A stretch of DNA of 64,000 nt from Gonatopus flavifemur (Eukaryota; Arthropoda; Insecta; Hymenoptera; Dryinidae): positions 27,348,001 through 27,412,000 of the forward strand of contig JAFFJZ010000006.1 of the NCBI GenBank assembly GCA_018340375.1, given 5' to 3'. Every line of letters starts with the position of its first letter. Positions within the stretch are counted from its first letter, which is position 1. The notes under the pieces are model-generated. The model saw nothing but the letters and a program-made list of their open reading frames with translations, made no database searches and was not told the DNA's origin. The position numbers and the translations under genes were made by a program. Of the stretch, positions 32,601 through 38,875 are shown piece after piece.

Positions 32601-33998
32601 ACTCTGAACAAACATTTTTTTTCTCAAGCAAAAGTGAATAGATAAAACAGAGATTTGTAGAGTAATGCAGAAATATGCAGAGTAGTTTTTAACGTAATAT
32701 GGAGATTTGGCGAGTTTTGTACGAATTTTGTGGAGAAATTCATAAAATATTACGAAGATTGGAAGAATTATGTACAATTTTGCAGAGTAATGCAGAAATT
32801 TGTAGAGTAATATTTATGGTTAAAAATTCTGCAAATTTCTCAAAGCGTTCGAAATTTGACAGTTATGTAGAAAAATCTGAAGAGTTTTGAAGGATTTTGA
32901 AGAGAAATATTTGTATTGAGGTGGTAATAGGACTTAATCGGATTAAATACTCAGTTGGGATCACTAAATTTCTACACAGAGAGAAAAATACAGTTAAAAT
33001 CACTGTGGTACATCAGTATCCACGGACAAGATTGGAATTAACAAGAGAAATTACGGCATTCTCATCTAATTCTATGGAAACCCACAGTGAATTATGATGA
33101 TTTCCAGCACAATATTTATTAAGTAATCAATTTTCCTAAAAATCCATAAATTTCTGAATTTGAATAGCAGGAATTCTTACTGTGTAAATCAGGAAACGTG
33201 GATATGATTTCTCCTTCTTTCCCGAGATTATAATCTCTCGTTCTCTCAAAGAAACTGTGTGGAAATAGAAATTTTCATAGCACAGTAAAAAGAATTTTAT
33301 TCTCTCCGTGTAGTCGACCCTATTGAAAAATTCCAATAGAAACCGATAGCTGTAATTTTATCGAAATCAATGGGTTTATATCGATTTTCCATGTCTTTTT
33401 GTCACAGCCGCTATAAGTTTCTATCGGATTCCATGTGGAAGTCAATATTCTATTGGTTTTTTATCGTTACAATTGGTAAAACCTCATGAATACCGATGGA
33501 AAATAATTTTCTATTGGAAAACCATGTCCTTTTGTCACAGGATCTACGAGAATCTATTGGAATATATTGAAATTCTTCCTAGATTCTTCATCATCATCGT
33601 TTTCCTCATCCTAACGTGAATGTGTCTCATGAAGGATTAATCGTGAATTTGTACGATGATTCTACCCCCGTGTTTAAAGAATCTCATTGATTCCGATGCA
33701 GAAAACTGATTCAAATCCATTGAGAATCAATTTTTAATAGGTTTGAATCAGTTGAATGAGATTCTTCAAGCAGGGCCGACAAGTGCATGTGTTGTCGAAT
33801 GATTTTTATACATATTTTATCGTAAAATATGAATACAAGAATCAAAAAACAACCGATACAGGTATGCCCAGTTCAGTATTGAAATCGAACATTCATTTCT
33901 CGGGTCCGTTGGCCATAAATTGGCCCAAAGCAGCAGAGTATATTCCGTTCTCTCTTCGCTCTCGATTCACAGTCACCGAAACCTGCAAAAAATCCTGA
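5507..33998 (+). CDS. SOX-type HMG-box transcription factor, 5' end outside the window (gene span)
   Basis: Exons join as 5507-5604, 16699-17303, 23105-23243, 23507 (or 23555)-23745, 23825-23998, 25169-25700 and 33862-33998. All phases agree and the joined frame is open for 640 codons (624 with the shorter fourth exon). The visible protein has the C-terminal two thirds of a sequence-specific HMG box, a basic tail (KEARLRKAMREQNR), a short poly-Q run, and a long low-complexity region without another recognised domain. HMG boxes of this type bind and bend DNA in the nucleus. Box spacing matches SOX proteins, but the residues do not match a subgroup I can name, so no symbol is given. The first exons are outside the window. 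The next gene downstream on this strand with a recognised product is brachyenteron. Confidence 0.75.
5605..7280 (+). other. First part of the 11 kb HMG intron; unique, partly CpG-containing DNA
   Basis: Unlike the transposon-filled remainder of the intron, 5605-6720 shows no inverted-repeat elements. It has CG-containing and purine-rich stretches (AGAGAGAGAGAG near 6405, CGGCGCGGGTGCGG near 6493). The open frames are short and not protein-like. Such single-copy intronic DNA is a candidate for regulatory sequence; this is inference only. From about 6880 the sequence resembles other repeat debris of the window. Confidence 0.3.
7285..8964. mobile_element. TTAA-flanked element with very long inverted repeats (piggyBac-like)
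   Basis: Flanked by TTAA at 7281-7284 and 8965-8968, with ends CCCATTAGC and GCTAATGGG, as in piggyBac-type elements. The arms (about 7285-7935 and 8306-8964) are near-complementary over roughly 650 bp, so it could fold into a long hairpin. It encodes no transposase. The mirrored short open frames in the two arms are a consequence of the palindrome. Confidence 0.75.
8969..10011. mobile_element. Second TTAA-flanked element, sharing a TTAA with its neighbour
   Basis: Flanked by TTAA at 8965-8968 and 10012-10015. The terminal repeats begin GGGGGGAGCCTGCTTTAGAG and end AAGCAGGCTCTCCCC, with inverted similarity for about 50 bp. No transposase is present. It contains a GC-rich nested element at 9589-9790. 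Confidence 0.7.
9589..9790. mobile_element. GC-rich 200-bp near-perfect inverted repeat, nested
   Basis: Arms of about 85 bp begin AGTGATCCCAGAATGCGGGA and end CCGCATTCTGGGGTCACT, around a short AT-rich loop. The GC content is well above its surroundings. Open frames on both strands here (including PPPRGR-like peptides) are products of the palindrome, not genes. Confidence 0.7.
10235..10507. mobile_element. hAT-like MITE with perfect 8-bp target duplication
   Basis: Terminal repeats CAGTGCCGT and ACGGCACTG are flanked on both sides by CCATGGGG (10227-10234 and 10508-10515). The CAG-type end and 8-bp duplication are hAT hallmarks. At 273 bp it is too short to encode transposase. The interior (CCCTAGGCTCGAGCCTA) matches the element at 1555-1983. 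Confidence 0.8.
10516..12689. other. Intronic DNA, one likely transposon end
   Basis: No exon and no paired transposon ends were found. TACAGGGTGCCCCATTTTAA at about 10646 looks like the conserved end of a DNA transposon common in insects, but I found no partner. Short open frames at 11782-12427 are overlapping and not protein-like. Confidence 0.3.
12690..13348. mobile_element. Element with GGGTCCGAATATGGGC ends, interrupted by a MITE
   Basis: The left end AAAGGGTCCGAATATGGGC and the right end GCCCATATTCGGACCCC are inverted. A TACACGGAGAAA-group MITE (12899-13167) is inserted between them. Non-coding. Confidence 0.55.
12899..13167. mobile_element. TACACGGAGAAA-group MITE
   Basis: Ends TACACGGAGAAAAAGG and CTGTTTTCTCAGTGTA. 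Inverted similarity continues about 75 bp, including ACCATAATTTATGGATTTTC in both arms. The flanking TA suggests a TA target site. The core motif (gtacCATAATTtatgg) recurs in the element at 43476-43690. Confidence 0.7.
13555..13785. repeat. Dispersed repeat, copy 1 (partner at 58615-58845)
   Basis: About 220 bp shares long stretches with 58615-58845 in the same orientation, including CTGTTGGTGGATTT, TTTTTTGGGTGTTG and GAGGAACTTTGCTGCCA-type blocks. No inverted ends or coding capacity were identified. Confidence 0.6.
14180..15000 (+). promoter_or_regulatory. CpG-rich single-copy block, candidate alternative promoter
   Basis: This block is richer in CG dinucleotides than its surroundings, with a GC-rich dyad at about 14347 (GCACCGCGCGTGGTGC). 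It has no transposon ends. A TATATA word lies near 14802 (CGTACGTATATATCTTC). It sits 1-2 kb upstream of the Q-rich exon with its own ATG at 16081, so it could hold that exon's promoter. No transcription start can be fixed from sequence alone. Confidence 0.3.
15304..15396 (+). other. Short upstream ORF (30 codons)
   Basis: ATG in a good context (CGACCATGA) opens a 30-codon frame, MTWFIDKGFQ..., ending at TGA 15394-15396. If the exon at 16081 is transcribed from the 14-15 kb region, this would be an upstream ORF in its leader. Nothing indicates a functional peptide. Confidence 0.25.
15441..15665 (+). other. Small acidic ORF (74 residues)
   Basis: The ATG at 15441 opens a 74-codon frame with an Asn-rich N-terminal part and a strongly acidic centre (DDDDDDSDEEDENIDERDD). 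The acidic run comes from a GAT/GAC/GAA-rich stretch. It could be another leader ORF of the alternative HMG transcript, or chance in low-complexity DNA. No domain is recognised. Confidence 0.25.
16081..16366 (+). CDS. Alternative first coding exon, Q-rich, of the HMG-box gene
   Basis: ATG at 16081 (GAAGATATGG context, in-frame stop about 20 codons upstream) begins MDCCNYVEPYLTGGGHFYQP. About 18 glutamines coded by mixed CAA/CAG follow, then a Tyr/Asn/Ser-rich stretch to LLPPPQALLYTT. The donor is CGACAG|GTAGAT in phase 1, the same phase as the HMG exon at 5507, and both can join 16699. An isoform starting here would be 703 residues long and keep only the last residues of the HMG box (DYVYNPKEARLRK). 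Codon use and composition support coding. The alternative-start role is inferred. Confidence 0.6.
16699..17303 (+). CDS. HMG-box gene exon (end of HMG box and Q-rich region)
   Basis: Acceptor TTTGTACAG|AT, donor TATCAG|GTGAGG. The first residues, DYVYNPKEARLRKAMREQNR, complete the HMG box and add a basic tail. Then come a serine/asparagine-rich part, about 9 glutamines (near 16852-16879), and a 200-residue stretch without known domains, including RLAEWYGNNS and EYGIEFDDVQKWHPYQ. It starts in phase 1 and ends in phase 0. It is GC-richer than the flanking introns. Confidence 0.8.
18843..19274. mobile_element. CCCTGGTGAAAA-group element
   Basis: Ends CCCTGGTGAAAATATACG and CCATTTTCACCAGGG. The interior is unlike other members. 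It contains a tRNA-like stretch at 19098-19160 with a B-box word (GGTTCGAATCT). Confidence 0.55.
19098..19160 (+). repeat. tRNA-like (SINE-type) fragment
   Basis: GGTTCGAATCT at 19142-19152 matches an internal pol III B box, preceded by GCGTAGGTAAGAC in A-box position. The acceptor stem does not close, so this is not a functional tRNA gene. A tRNA-derived SINE remnant is likely. Confidence 0.3.
20771..20988. mobile_element. GC-rich inverted-repeat MITE
   Basis: Arms of over 50 bp run from AGACAAAAATTCCCGGGTGG to CCACCCGGGAATTTCTGTCT-type complement. Both include TCGCATGTGGACTCAGGTTC or its complement. The interior is about 65% GC in an AT-rich region. Confidence 0.7.
21735..22015. repeat. 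Array of short GAGTGAAAATTTCACTC dyads
   Basis: About a dozen imperfect units of AGAGTGAAA and TTTCACTCT follow one another in both orientations, forming many small hairpins. They are bracketed by GGAGTGAAAATTCACTC and GAGTGAATATTCACTCC. Confidence 0.55.
23105..23243 (+). CDS. HMG-box gene exon
   Basis: Acceptor CGATAAAGCAG, donor CAGCCAC|GTGAGT. It encodes NGSVQHPRIPHPAGQISG...HLPWGQFCHGVQP, rich in His, Pro and Gly. It begins in phase 0, matching the end of 17303, and ends in phase 1. No domain is recognised. The polypyrimidine tract (ACTTTCCTTCAACG) is modest. Confidence 0.65.
23280..23510. mobile_element. MITE with CCTCTGGGGATACACTGG ends, at an exon edge
   Basis: Ends CCTCTGGGGATACACTGG (from 23280) and CCAGTGTATCCCCAGAGG (to about 23510) are perfect inverted repeats. 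It fills most of the short intron between 23243 and 23507/23555. One of the two possible acceptors of the next exon (TATCCCCAG) lies within its right terminal repeat. Confidence 0.65.
23507..23745 (+). CDS. HMG-box gene exon (acceptor uncertain: 23507 or 23555)
   Basis: Both acceptors, TATCCCCAG|AG and CGATTGTAG|AT, keep phase 1 and the same frame. The longer form adds VESNDCIRLFDDSIVD. Both continue VRDMNIREPRHAVFLRD...GFVDESVSSSYGGEK...LRSFYHPSSENQ to the donor ATCAG|GTACGT (phase 0). The longer form would use a splice site inside a MITE. No domain is recognised. Confidence 0.6.
23825..23998 (+). CDS. HMG-box gene exon
   Basis: Acceptor CATTCATCGGCAG, donor TCCTTG|GTGAGA; 58 codons, phase 0 at both edges. 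The product, VPKILESANAKSRVNH...TKWEPTTIAGSVSLDNCVVSPSL, is polar, Ser/Thr-rich and low complexity. The preceding intron is only 79 bp. Confidence 0.65.
24521..24870. mobile_element. CCTAACAGCA-ended element with an internal perfect hairpin
   Basis: Ends CCTAACAGCACACCC and GATATGCTGTTAGG are inverted. Inside, about 24551-24615 forms a near-perfect hairpin (CCCAAGAGAACACAAACC and its complement), and there are CCACGTGG/CTACGT motifs. Related pieces are at about 25973-26085 and 47065-47185 (TCCACGTGG core, CCGTACAGCAC end). Confidence 0.55.
25028..25125. mobile_element. Small MITE CCCTGCTYGAAGAAT, just upstream of an exon
   Basis: About 98 bp has inverted ends CCCTGCTCGAAGAATTTCAT and ATGAGATTCTTCAAGCAGGG, with TGATTCCGA / TCGGAATCA inside. 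It ends 43 bp before the acceptor of the exon at 25169. Copies are at 28026-28175 and 33663-33776. Confidence 0.7.
25169..25700 (+). CDS. HMG-box gene exon, large, low complexity
   Basis: Acceptor TCGCGTGTTACAG. It starts KQEPETNCEQPKQEQLRFNL in phase 0, then a Ser/Thr/Ala-rich part, then LLPSSPMSPYCGLPTAPQWH. The donor CCGATAG|GTAGTG leaves phase 1 and joins 33862. If not spliced, the frame stops at TAA 25712-25714 after GSEI. A second strong donor (AGAAAC|GTAAGT, after 25395) in phase 0 would shorten the exon and could join the exon at 40246. Which is used cannot be told from sequence. Confidence 0.65.
26221..26390. mobile_element. Palindromic element with GGAGAAATAAGGGAGAATCT arms
   Basis: The left arm (GGAGAATCTCCTTTGAAGTG, GGAGAAATGTCCACCCCCTG) and right arm (complement, 26330-26390) are inverted around an AT-rich loop. 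A partial relative of the right side lies at about 36465-36560. Confidence 0.6.
26391..28025. other. Intron, AT-rich, nothing recognised
   Basis: This is part of the 8.1 kb intron between 25700 and 33862. I see no exon, no paired transposon ends and no convincing open frame. Confidence 0.4.
28026..28175. mobile_element. Small MITE CCCTGCTTGAAGAAT, second copy
   Basis: The left end CCCTGCTTGAAGAATCTCAT and the right complement AATGAGATTCTTTGAAGGGG share TGATTCCGATGTGGAAAAC / TTTTCTGCATCGGAATCA with the copies at 25028 and 33663. Confidence 0.6.
28176..30011. other. Intron with an inverted repeat pair and an unassigned ORF
   Basis: An inverted pair at about 28318-28358 and 28552-28598 (CAACGGAGTCCCTTGTTTTA) suggests another palindromic element. 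From ATG 28860, a 134-codon frame to 29264 ends close to an AATAAA (29259-29265). It is AT-rich, matches nothing I recognise and lacks gene-like composition, so it is not called. Confidence 0.35.
30012..30183. mobile_element. CCCTGGTGAAAA-group MITE
   Basis: TCCCTGGTGAAAAACACAGC at the left and GCTGTGTGTTTTCACCA at the right form about 20 bp of inverted repeat. Open frames on the minus strand here are not genes. Confidence 0.6.
30264..31521 (+). mobile_element. Mariner-type transposon, inactive
   Basis: Perfect 26-bp inverted ends (from CAGGTGGGCTGAAAAGTTCG, 30264-30289 and 31496-31521) bound a 1258-bp element of normal mariner length, in the last intron of the HMG gene. The transposase begins at ATG 30442 and is related to mellifera-type mariners, with blocks such as LRMRKLC-like MRKLCANWVSRLLT, TMDEIWIH, QQSAGKV, LLPHPPYSPDLAPSDFF and LKRML. 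It stops after 31 codons, then shifts frame several times. The segment that should carry the second catalytic Asp is missing, while the first (MDE) and third (SPDLAPSD) regions remain. No right-hand TA is seen. Confidence 0.85.
30442..31453 (+). pseudogene. Broken mariner transposase
   Basis: The frame opens MDKKEFRVLIKHCFLM, has a TAA after LDKLY at about 30535, and resumes in other frames (long open part 30680-31453). Compared with the family it lacks roughly a dozen residues around the second Asp of the DDD triad, near 31190. It cannot encode an active enzyme. Confidence 0.8.
31522..32925. repeat. Inverted AT-rich arms around a 141-bp tandem repeat
   Basis: CCCCAATAAAAATATTTCTC at 31522 and its approximate complement near 32905-32925 bound a region abutting the mariner. 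The arms are degenerate AAATTTCTCTGCAAA-like words. Inside, 32010-32400 is a tandem repeat: the CTCCCACGA word recurs at about 32032, 32174 and 32315, giving a period near 141 bp and about 2.9 units. Confidence 0.55.
32445..32520 (+). repeat. tRNA-like (SINE-type) fragment
   Basis: GACCCGGGTTCGATCCTCAC contains a perfect pol III B box (32498-32508), preceded by GTGATAGAGGC in D-arm position. The T stem pairs poorly and the acceptor stem is not closed, so this is a tRNA-derived repeat or pseudogene. Confidence 0.35.
32973..33311. mobile_element. TACACGGAGAAA-group MITE
   Basis: Left TACACAGAGAGAAAAATACA and right TTTATTCTCTCCGTGTA are inverted. The interior is unlike other members. Confidence 0.55.
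33313..33560. repeat. Dispersed repeat (CAATAGAAACCGATAG), copy 1
   Basis: This matches 55024-55510 in the same orientation over its whole length, including GAATACCGATGGAAAATAAT and CTATTGGAAAACCAT. The second copy is interrupted by a CCCTGGTT element. Confidence 0.65.
33663..33776. mobile_element. Small MITE CCCTGCTTGAAGAAT group, upstream of the last HMG exon
   Basis: AAAGAATCTCATTGATTCCG at the left and GAATGAGATTCTTCAAGCAG at the right are inverted. It ends about 85 bp before the acceptor of the exon at 33862. Confidence 0.6.
33862..33998 (+). CDS. HMG-box gene, probable last coding exon
   Basis: Acceptor AACCGATACAG, phase 1, joins the donor at 25700 to give DPI-G-MPSSVLKSNIHFSGPLA and ends ...SRFTVTETCKKS with TGA at 33996-33998. 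Codon content is gene-like and the DNA after it is single copy, as expected of a 3' UTR. Polyadenylation signals are AATAAA at 34184-34189 and an AAATAAA near 34925 followed by GT-rich sequence. Confidence 0.6.
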
Positions 33999-34960
33999 CC
34001 CAATCATTTTCAAGTGAACTCTCTCGATCATGGTTCGATCAATCGCATAATGTGTATAATCACTTCCTTCGATCTATTTCAATTCTGGATTCCGTAAATC
34101 TGTAAACAGTGTACATAGAACTACGTGTACACGCCGTAAGCGAAGAATATTTAGTAGATATTAGAAAATGGTAACAAATATTGAATAAAACGAACACGCA
34201 AACACAAAAAGAAGAAAAAATGAATCGAATCAAAATATGTAGGAAAGGCCCTTAAAGCCGACGGATAAAGGCGCAATTTTGAAAGTTTGTTCACAAATGA
34301 TATATATATATATATATATATATGCCGTCGAATATTTATATGTATAATAAATAACTTGCGTTGATGAAGACTTGTATCGAATTTGGGAGACACTTTTGGA
34401 TCGTCGCACTTTTGTGTACCTATGATGGGACCAAATTAACGAGGGAGAAAAAAAGAAAGAAAATGAAAAAAATGATTTTGCGTTGACCCAATCTCCGAAC
34501 GATGGTCATCTCCTCAACTCATTAATACTTGCTCTCATTCTGTTCGCCTTTCGCTCTAATCGAGATTCTAATCATTTTATCATATTGAAATTATTCGTAT
34601 ATTGAGAAAAACATCAAAACAAGTATATTGTCCAATTTGTAGACAGAATTTTTAGAACAGAACAACAATGTTTCCATCCATACTTCTTTGAATTTATAAA
34701 TCCCGTTGGAGAAGAAACAGAAGAAAAATAATAAAATGTCTCAAGCGTGTTGAGGAATTAACGAATCGAATGAAGAATTATCTTGTGAACTCTTGTATTC
34801 TCTCATTTTCCTTTCTGCTTTTCTTTTTTCTTTTTCGTTAATAGTAGTAGGTGGAACGAGAATAGAGATCGCTGTGATATATAATTACCATTTTTTACAT
34901 TCGATAATATTTATGATATGTTTAAATAAATGTTATTGCGTAAGTTGGCTTGAATGAGAA
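33999..34960 (+). other. Probable 3' UTR of the HMG gene
   Basis: Single-copy AT-rich DNA without transposon ends. AATAAA occurs at 34184 and again near 34925 with GT-rich sequence after it. A (TA)n microsatellite lies at 34299-34323. Confidence 0.4.
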
Positions 34961-36600
34961 TGCCGTATTGGTTACAAACGTTCACCATCCCCTGTGACTA
35001 ATGATAAAATACGAGCGGAAGAAAAAAAGACACTGATCTGAAGTTCGGTCGATGCATTCGTTAGTAATATTCAGAATGACAAGAGGATAATTTGTACAGT
35101 ATCTGGAATTTGCTCTGCCCTAGCAAATGCGATCATACTTTCATCCAAATAGCTGAAATTGTCCGGTATGTTTGTGAATTTTCCATACCTCAATTATACT
35201 CAAATGATCCCAAGTAGCAGAAGAGGTTAGAAATGCTAAGAGCGTGTTTGGAAAATCCTACGAACATGCGTAGAATCTCCAAATGAGACTGTTTCGAATA
35301 ATCATGTGCTACGCACCTCCATAGAATATCTTGACGAATTTATCCAAAGTAGTCTCATTCGCACATCCCCTTCACATTCATAGAGTCACCGTAGCATATT
35401 TGAGAAGTTCTTGTGCTACTTGGGATACTCCTACCGATATCAGACTTGATTTATACCAATAAATATACCGGAATTTGACGCGTTTTCGGTAATAACTGGG
35501 TATGGAAATATTCATGCTAAATTTATACCGAATTTGTACTGAATAAATACAAAATGATTGAAAATCTACGAATTTCACAAGCATACGGTATATTTTCAGT
35601 TCACTTTTCATCACGATTTGGTATTTTACTGAATTACTACTAAATTCATACTGATTATATACCGTACGAGAATGATACTCACGGAAGATTAGTTGCTTCA
35701 GCGAAAAAGTTTGAGCTTCCGGAGTGGAGCCGCGGCTTGTACACTGAGAGAAGTGGAATACAATGATTACCGTGTACAAATAGTAATTGGAAGACAGCTT
35801 CGCGATTATGGTTTCGGATACTATGGAGAATCGTAGCAATGTTCATGCACATGAAAATGGATACCAAATAATGTAGTCGCCATCATCAACTTAGAGATTC
35901 TGTAGAGTATTTCAACTACCATTTTCGCATGGTGTAATGGTTACAGTTGACTTTTCTCAGTGTATCGTTTGGTTGCCGACGTTTCACCATCATTGAATTG
36001 AAGAAGCCAGCTGCAATGATGGCGAAACATCGGCAACCCACCGATACGAGACTCCACTCCGGAAGCTCAAAATTCATTTGATACTCACAGAATACTGGAA
36101 ATTTCGGTATGATCAGATTCGCTAGGCTGTGCATACAAATATCAGATTTCGATATTGACCCACTAGGGTCTACTAAGAAAAAAAAATAATAATGCATAAT
36201 TCGTGTATGGAATACATAGTTGTAGCTGGTTTGTAGCTGCCACAGCTACTCATTTAGCGATAGCAGCAAGAAATGTAGCTGAATTATTTAACTATCCAAA
36301 TATCCAGCACAAAACCTGTGCAGTTGTTACAGCTGCGATTTCCTACCGCGGCAGCTAAAAAATAGCTACAGCGGTTAAAAAAGTGAGTAGCTGTCACAGC
36401 TATTTCCTTGTTTTCACAAACATAATTGACATATTCGAATTTGGTTATGCGAGCTCACCAGCGTGAATTTCTCCATCGCCTGTCGGTTGCCTCAACGTCC
36501 TCAACGAAGACTCTCCCTTATTTCTCCCATTTCTATTCCACCGAAGTCCTAGTTGCTCCCAAAATTTGAATCAGTGAAATCTCACTATTTCTGCAATTGA
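34961..36600. other. Intergenic DNA with small inverted repeats
   Basis: Inverted pairs include GAGCTTCCGGAGTGGAG (35712) with CTCCACTCCGGAAGCTC (36051), and TGCCGACGTTTCACCATCAT (35973) with ATGATGGCGAAACATCGGCA (36016). An AGCTG-rich stretch at 36225-36410 (GTAGCTGCCACAGCTAC, CTGTCACAGCTA) looks like another palindromic element. No gene is seen. Confidence 0.4.
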
Positions 36601-36815
36601 TACACGGAGAATTCGTTTCATTCGTTCTAGTTCTCATCGCGACTTTAGAATGGGAAGTGAGTGCGATGACTCGCGATTTGGTGATCATCACGATGTTGAC
36701 CTATTGTTTATCGAACTCACCGCGATTCGGAATGGAATTTATCACAATTTCGTGATATTTGTCACTAAATGACTATGTTTCATAGTAACAGTTGCCGTAT
36801 ACTTTTCTCCGTGTA
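36601..36815. mobile_element. TACACGGAGAAA-group MITE (215 bp)
   Basis: TACACGGAGAATTCGT at the left and ACTTTTCTCCGTGTA at the right, with internal inverted parts (GATGACTCGCGATTTGG and related). Right after it a 64-codon open frame begins. Confidence 0.6.
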
Positions 36816-36817
36816 GA

Positions 36818-37012
36818 TTATTGACGTCCTCATCGCTGATCGAATCAGTGGCATTTCATTTCAAAGATCAGTTAATCGATCACCGATTGTATCCTGCGTA
36901 TGCGCTAGGTCGCAGTGGACAACTTTTGACGGCAATCAGGGAGATTTCGCTGTTTCAAATTCAGAGAATGGAAGAGAAATTTCTAATGCAGAAACTTGAC
37001 TCCGAGCGATGA
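36818..37012 (+). other. Unassigned open frame, possible terminal exon
   Basis: The frame ...HFKDQLIDHRLYPAYALGRSGQLLTAIRE...MEEKFLMQKLDSER ends at TGA 37010-37012 and has protein-like composition. Possible acceptors are the TAG at the end of the preceding MITE (36815-36816) and TTCATTTCAAAG (about 36864); the latter is in phase 1, so it could join 25700. No similarity is recognised. It may be an alternative last exon of the HMG gene or chance. Confidence 0.25.
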
Positions 37013-37061
37013 CCGCATCTATGTTACATATTTTATCAATATTTTCTTTCATTCGTATCAT

Positions 37062-37134
37062 CCCTGGTGAAAATGAAGCGCAACGAAAGCGTAATTTAAT
37101 CACCGCTTTCTTCACTTTCCGATTTTCACCAGGG
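37062..37134. mobile_element. CCCTGGTGAAAA-group MITE, 73 bp
   Basis: CCCTGGTGAAAATGAAGCG and ATTTTCACCAGGG are almost back to back, with AT on each outer side. This is the smallest member of the group in the window. Confidence 0.65.
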
Positions 37135-38601
37135 ATTGTACAAGAATCAATCGAATCTCATAATCCCTCGTGAATGAAGTTACCAAAAACTGAAAAACAA
37201 ATCAAACACTGTCGAATCAAAATAAATGACATCTCAGAAATTGAAACGGATGAATAGATTTGAAACATAATCAGTGTCTTTCAATAGACTTCAAGTTTTT
37301 TCTTGTTTTCTAAGAAATCTAATAGATTGAATGTGCCAAAAAGGCTGTAACTTTGTTTGAAATTCTGGAGTTCTCAAACTGGGGAGTGTATTCAAGGTAC
37401 AAAATTTCATATATTTTCTACCTTGATTGATCAATTGAGGATATTGCAATAGAGTATTTCTCAGCAATTGGTGAAGAAACTTCTCATTCTCTCACCTATA
37501 TTTCCCCAATAAAACAAAAAGACGTTGAAAAGATGTCTAAAAGATAGATCTTTTCGACTCAAAATGTTGTTTAAGTTGTTTCTATAATTCAGTGATTCAA
37601 AATCATGGAAATGGCACGCGCTTCGCAATTTGATATTCAAGATGGTGCTCGCTTCGATCGCATTTTTCAAATTTGAAGACTCCGGCTCCCCCGAGCAGAA
37701 CTTGATATAGGGGACCATATCAGATCACATCGGGTGTGGTCGCTATATCAATTTCTACTCAGATCGAGGAGCAAACATAGATTTGACGTCAAATTCAGCC
37801 TTTAATAGGACCACCCTTTAAAATAGTTTTTAACATTCGATATCGATTGGTGGATGGGCAAAAAAACACGGAGGGAACTCGCAAGGTTCTACAGCACGAG
37901 CTGAAATATTTGAGAATTGATAACCAATTAATTTCAAACGATGTATTCATAAATTCACAATTTACTCTCCGTTGTATTTTTGAGGGATAGCTTTGGTCCT
38001 TCTGCGAGTAAAACAACGACCGATCTGCATTCTGCAAATACCGGATCAAGTTTCAGGATGGGATAGCGAGTCTTGGTAACAGTAATCACTATACAGATAT
38101 GAGAAGCGAAACGAATACAATTTCAATGTATAAACTGAACACGTAATAACAAATATTAAGTGCCAAAGAGAAACAAAAATAAATAAATCAGTAGAGTGAT
38201 AAGCTCGGAGAAACTTCGTCTCTATAGTATTAAATATTGTGAATAATGTCATAGCCTACACATATCGATTCAATGACTTCCTTCCTGTCGAAAAAGTATA
38301 GAAGAAATTGAAAAAAAAAACACAATGTTTCTGTAACAACTTATTCATTTTTTCTCCTTTCGATGGATAATTTATACTGCGCGATCCAAACTAATATTGT
38401 ACAACACAATGATGGGAGTTCAGGGATAATATTATACCAATATTTCTCATATTTCGAATAATATTTTTGTTTTTCTAATTAAATTCATTACATGGAGGAA
38501 ATAAAATCGTAATAATCAATTCATTAATAATGTGTTATTGTATTAGAGCTACTTTTACAAACGATAAATACACGAAGAAAAAAGACATTGTGTGACATCA
38601 A
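37135..38601. other. Intergenic, nothing recognised
   Basis: AT-rich sequence with only short overlapping open frames on both strands. No transposon ends were paired. Confidence 0.4.
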
Positions 38602-38770
38602 CCCACGTAGAAATTGACGAATGGCTCAGTACCGGTTCGATACAGGCTACCAGGGTAACAACCATAGGCAGCCAACGTTGGTCGAACTGCGGAATGATGT
38701 TAGCCGCCAATACCATCTCGATATTGATGCGTTCGTCGCCGTCGCATTAAAACTGACATTTCTACGTGGG
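38602..38770. mobile_element. MITE with CCCACGTAGAAAT ends
   Basis: CCCACGTAGAAATTGAC and its inverted partner ACATTTCTACGTGGG bound 169 bp of relatively GC-rich DNA. The 68-codon frame inside is not a gene. Confidence 0.6.
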
Positions 38771-38875
38771 AAATTATTTGTTGTCACAGCAATCTTGTTC
38801 GCTACTACAGCGATTTTTAAGCTATGACAGGAAAAAATGTTTCAGTATTATATATAGAATAGCAAACAAATGTTC

